Positions 61,051 to 64,000 of a DNA stretch of 64,000 bases are shown here, one piece after another (the stretch's first letter is position 1; every line of letters begins with the position of its first letter). Location of the stretch: positions 744,001-808,000 of the forward strand of contig NC_007802.1 of assembly GCF_000013565.1 (NCBI RefSeq), read 5' to 3'. The DNA comes from Jannaschia sp. CCS1 (lineage in GTDB: Bacteria; Pseudomonadota; Alphaproteobacteria; Rhodobacterales; Rhodobacteraceae). The translations under genes were made by a program, and so were the position numbers. The notes beneath the pieces are model-generated. The model searched no databases, was not told the DNA's origin, and saw only the letters and a program-made list of their open reading frames with translations.

Positions 61051-62229
61051 TCATTTGACGAAGACTTCGCGGGGCAGGGACGACAGGCACTCGGCGCCTG
61101 TTTCAGTGATCAGGATCGGTTCGGTGATCTCGATCCCGCCGTCCTCCAGCCAGAGGGCGGGCATGAAGTGAAAGGTCATGCCGGGTTTCAGAACGGTGGT
61201 GTCGTCCGCGCGGAAGGACATGGTCCGCTCACCCCAATCGGGCGGATAGCTGAGGCCGATGGCATAGCCGCAGCGGCTGTCCTTCTCGTACCCAAGACGG
61301 TTGAGGGTGGTGTTGAACGCGTCGGCGACCTCACCGCAGGTAGTGCCGGGCCGCGCGGTGGACAGGGCCTTGGCGCTGGCCTCCAGCACCGCCTGTTCGG
61401 CGCGCCTGTAGGCATCGGGCATGGAGCCTAGGAAGAGCGTGCGGGATTGCGGGCAATGGTAGCGGCGGTAGACGCCCGCAATCTCAAAAAACGTCGCCTC
61501 CCCGGTTTGCATCGGCCTGTCATCCCAAGTCAGATGCGGTGCGGTGGCGTCCATGCCCGAGGGGGTGAGCGGCACGATGGCGGGATAATCGCCCCAGGCG
61601 TCGTCTGTGCCCTTCACGGACGTCGCGAGGATCTCGGCCACCAGGTGGTGCTTGGGCAGGCCGGGTTCGGCGACCTCCAGGATGCGGCGGTGCATCGCCT
61701 CCACAATACCAGCGGCTTTGCGCATGCGGGCGACTTCCGCCGGGGATTTCACGGCCCGTTGCCAGTTCACCAGGCCGGTGGCATCCACGAGGCGCGCGTT
61801 GGGCAGATGCGCCAGAAGGGCCGCGTGGGCGGCAGCGGAATAATAGTAATTGTCCAGTTCCACCCCGATGCGGGCTTTGGCGGCCCCGCGGGTTGTCAGC
61901 AGCGCGGCTAGCGTTTCATGGGGATGTTTTGCGGGGTTTTGCACGTAGGTATCATCGTAACCCACGACGTGATCATCGGGCATGTAGACAGTGCGCAGCG
62001 CGCCGAGGCTGTCCATCGCCCGACCCCACCAGAGGGGCATGCCCGTGGGGCCGACAACCACCGCCTGATGGACGTAGAACGACCAGCCGTCGTAGCCCGT
62101 GAGCCAGGCCATATTCGACGGGTCGGTCACGATCAGCCAGTCCAGGTCGGCGGCCCCCATGGCCGTGCGGATCTTGGCCAGACGGGTGTCGTATTCGGAA
62201 CGATCGAAGTTTGGAATGCGGTCTGGCAT
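61051..62229 (-). CDS. doeA: ectoine hydrolase, M24 family
   Basis: 392 aa. Aminopeptidase P/creatinase-like fold that opens ectoine (and hydroxyectoine) to N-acetyl-diaminobutyrate. N terminus FDRSEYDTRLAKIRTAMGAADLDWLIVTDPSNMAWLTGYDGWSFYVHQ, then the C-terminal catalytic domain with EVARMRKAAGIVEAMHRRILE, ATFFEIAGVYRRYHCPQSRT and GLSYPPDWGERTMS. DoeA/EutD is known to work without metal, which fits the lack of a full M24 metal set. Divergent from doeD, with a 231-bp shared promoter region. Confidence 0.92.
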   Translation of the reverse strand: MPDRIPNFDRSEYDTRLAKIRTAMGAADLDWLIVTDPSNMAWLTGYDGWSFYVHQAVVVGPTGMPLWWGRAMDSLGALRTVYMPDDHVVGYDDTYVQNPAKHPHETLAALLTTRGAAKARIGVELDNYYYSAAAHAALLAHLPNARLVDATGLVNWQRAVKSPAEVARMRKAAGIVEAMHRRILEVAEPGLPKHHLVAEILATSVKGTDDAWGDYPAIVPLTPSGMDATAPHLTWDDRPMQTGEATFFEIAGVYRRYHCPQSRTLFLGSMPDAYRRAEQAVLEASAKALSTARPGTTCGEVADAFNTTLNRLGYEKDSRCGYAIGLSYPPDWGERTMSFRADDTTVLKPGMTFHFMPALWLEDGGIEITEPILITETGAECLSSLPREVFVK

Positions 62230-62385
62230 GGCGGCTCCTTGGGATCGCGGACAGGTTCACTGGGATGTCCGGCGCGGTCCAGCCTGTTTGCGACATAAGT
62301 GCTTTGCGTGATGGGGCTTCGGGCCTGTCGCGGTGTGGCCCGTGATGCAGATCGGGGAGCTTGAGTGAATTCTGTGAAAGCTCAT

Positions 62386-62400
62386 ATCACGGGATGTGAT
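62386..62400. promoter_or_regulatory. ATCAC-N5-GTGAT palindrome upstream of doeD
   Basis: Inverted repeat 61 bases before the doeD start in the divergent doeA/doeD region. Ectoine genes are commonly controlled by an Lrp/AsnC or MocR-type regulator, neither of which is in the window. Confidence 0.35.
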
Positions 62401-62460
62401 TTGCAAACGCATCGCCGTTGGCTTGAGGATGACGGCATCTCTTATGTCGGAGGACCTCAG

Positions 62461-63843
62461 ATGCTGACGAACGACCAATTGAGCCAGTGGGATCAGGACC
62501 ACTTTTTCCACCCCTCTACCGCCCTGGGGGCCCATGCGCGGGGGGAAGCGCCGGGGATGGTCGTGCAGACGGCGGAGGGATGCCACATCACCGACCGAAA
62601 CGGCAACCGGATGCTGGATGCCTTCGCGGGCCTCTATTGCGTCAACATCGGCTATGGCCGGCAGGAGGTGGCGGAGGCCATCGCCGCCCAGGCCCGCGAG
62701 CTGGCCTATTACCATTCGTATATGGGCAACGGGACGGAGGCGTCGATCACGCTAGCCAAGATGGTGACGGAGCGCGCGCCGGAGGGCATGAACCGCGTCT
62801 ATTTCGGCCAGGGCGGATCAGACGCGAATGAGACCAACATCAAGCTGGTCTGGTATTATAACAACATTCTGGGACGGCCCGAGAAGAAGAAAATCGTCTC
62901 TCGCTGGCGGGGATATCACGGCTCTGGCCTGATGAGCGGGTCGCTGACGGGCCTCTCGCTTTTCCACAGGAAGTTTGATCTGCCCTTGGACAAAGTCCTC
63001 CATACGACGGCACCATACTACTTCCAGCGCGAGAACGTTGCACAAAGCGAACAAGAGTTCACAGCACAATGTGTGGCGGATCTGGAGGAGTTGATCGCGC
63101 GGGAGGGGGCCGACACCATTGCCGCGTTCATTGCAGAACCGGTCATTGGCACCGGCGGCATTGTTCCGCCGCCCGAAGGGTATTGGAACGCGATCCAGCC
63201 TGTCCTGAAGCGCCACGATATCCTGCTGATCGCCGATGAGGTCATCACTGGCTTTGGACGGTTGGGCGCGATGTTCGGCTCTCCACTCTATGGGATCGAG
63301 CCCGATATCATGACCATCGCCAAGGGCCTGACCAGCGCCTATGCGCCGCTGTCGGGATCGATTGTGCACGACCGCGTCTGGGATGTTCTGGCCCGGGGGA
63401 CGGATGAGAATGGGCCGTTGGGCCACGGCTGGACCTACTCTGCCCACCCAATCGGGGCGGCGGCTGGCGTGGCGAACCTGACGCTGCTCGACACTCTTGG
63501 GCTGGTGGACAATGCCGCTGACGTGGGGCCGTATCTGACCGCCCAGATGCGCGCGGCGATGCAGGATCATGCCCATGTCGGCGATATCCGGGGCGTGGGC
63601 ATGTTGACAGCGGTGGAACTGGTTGCGGACCGTGACAAGGGCTCGGGCGTCGGGGCCGGGTTCGACCCGGCGGCCAAGATCGTGCCGCAGATCTCTGCCG
63701 CGATGGCGAAGCGCGGGGTGATCGCGCGCGCCATGCCGCAGGCCGATATCGTGGGCTTCTCCCCGCCGCTATGCCTGACCCGGGCGGAGGCGGACACGAT
63801 TGTGTCTGTCACGGCCGAGGCCGTGGCGGAGGTTTTGGGCTGA
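62461..63843 (+). CDS. doeD: diaminobutyrate transaminase (ectoine degradation)
   Basis: 460 aa class III PLP aminotransferase. Signature features: TDRNGNRMLDAFAGLYCVNIGYG near 45, YFGQGGSDANETNIKLV near 110, PLP-contacting Asp in LLIADEVITGFGRLG (about 255) and the Schiff-base Lys in IMTIAKGLTSAYAP (about 288). In this context it most likely converts 2,4-diaminobutyrate to aspartate semialdehyde after DoeA and DoeB. ATG 62461 follows GGAGGA. Other omega-transaminase functions are possible; the divergent doeAB genes support the call. doeC (aspartate semialdehyde dehydrogenase) is not in the window. Confidence 0.88.
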   Translation: MLTNDQLSQWDQDHFFHPSTALGAHARGEAPGMVVQTAEGCHITDRNGNRMLDAFAGLYCVNIGYGRQEVAEAIAAQARELAYYHSYMGNGTEASITLAKMVTERAPEGMNRVYFGQGGSDANETNIKLVWYYNNILGRPEKKKIVSRWRGYHGSGLMSGSLTGLSLFHRKFDLPLDKVLHTTAPYYFQRENVAQSEQEFTAQCVADLEELIAREGADTIAAFIAEPVIGTGGIVPPPEGYWNAIQPVLKRHDILLIADEVITGFGRLGAMFGSPLYGIEPDIMTIAKGLTSAYAPLSGSIVHDRVWDVLARGTDENGPLGHGWTYSAHPIGAAAGVANLTLLDTLGLVDNAADVGPYLTAQMRAAMQDHAHVGDIRGVGMLTAVELVADRDKGSGVGAGFDPAAKIVPQISAAMAKRGVIARAMPQADIVGFSPPLCLTRAEADTIVSVTAEAVAEVLG

Positions 63844-63971
63844 TCCCTCTGACTGCATCCGTGCGGTGTCAATGATCCAGAACAAGGCCCTGTGGCGTCC
63901 TGACCCCCTATAGGTCGGCAGGGGCCTGGTCGCGGTCGTGCGGCCCGGTCCCCTGGGACAGGAGGCCGACA

Positions 63972-64000
63972 TGAAGGTTCTGATCCTCTATGCAAGCGTC
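63972..64000 (+). CDS. start of a flavodoxin-like protein, truncated by window end
   Basis: Only ten residues (MKVLILYASV) are visible, after a strong AGGAGG. They resemble the first strand of flavodoxin-fold proteins such as HemG-type protoporphyrinogen oxidase, but so few residues cannot prove it. Confidence 0.4.

Overview
The window is a gene-dense, GC-rich alphaproteobacterial chromosome segment, most likely from a marine Rhodobacterales (Roseobacter-group) bacterium. The main reasons are the ethylmalonyl-CoA pathway genes (ccr, ecm, mch, mcl2), an H-NS/HvrA-type protein, three VPLPA-CTERM proteins, an ALDH16-type aldehyde dehydrogenase, ectoine degradation genes and many Rhodobacteraceae-type small proteins. 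I cannot fix the genus from sequence alone.

Layout. 1-9.3 kb: an M20 deacylase, DUF1523 and small membrane proteins, then a deoC - small membrane genes - ALDH16 run facing divergent rpe, a nuclease-like protein and the first VPLPA-CTERM protein. 9.4-21.6 kb: ccr, an acyltransferase, a second VPLPA-CTERM protein, ecm, an H-NS/deoD/aldo-keto reductase operon, ornithine decarboxylase with a long leader, DUF1989 and a 2H-phosphoesterase-like protein. 21.7-49.8 kb: an almost complete TCA-cycle island: sdhB, then sdhCDA on the minus strand, the mcl2-nnrU-DUF1737-mch operon, mdh, sucC, sucD, sucA, sucB and lpd. Its genes are interleaved with at least ten small exported proteins or lipoproteins, a glycerol-phosphate cytidylyltransferase/LicD pair and two glycosyltransferases. 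49.8-64 kb: a GntR regulator, a YgjP-type metallopeptidase, a TIGR02300 protein, tRNA-Ala with a duplicated 3' end, an ECF sigma factor coupled to a membrane VWA protein, a TauE exporter, a RecD-like helicase, and the ectoine degradation genes doeB, doeA and doeD.

How it works together. Ccr, Ecm, Mch and Mcl2 convert crotonyl-CoA to glyoxylate, propionyl-CoA derivatives and malate. Mdh, Suc and Sdh then process these C4 acids, so acetyl-CoA assimilation and the TCA cycle are encoded together. DeoC releases acetaldehyde that the neighbouring ALDH16 could oxidise. DoeA, DoeB and DoeD open ectoine and feed it to aspartate.

Most notable signals. Tandem TGTGATCACA palindromes with identical 21-bp spacing lie upstream of both sdhC and sucC, which suggests one TCA regulator. 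Two apparent families of two-cysteine exported proteins are scattered among the TCA genes. A same-strand 23-bp intergenic repeat lies mainly between convergent genes. A tRNA-Ala attachment-site scar is present. The ornithine decarboxylase leader could hide its own ribosome binding site. No rRNA, CRISPR array, intact insertion sequence or prophage was seen.
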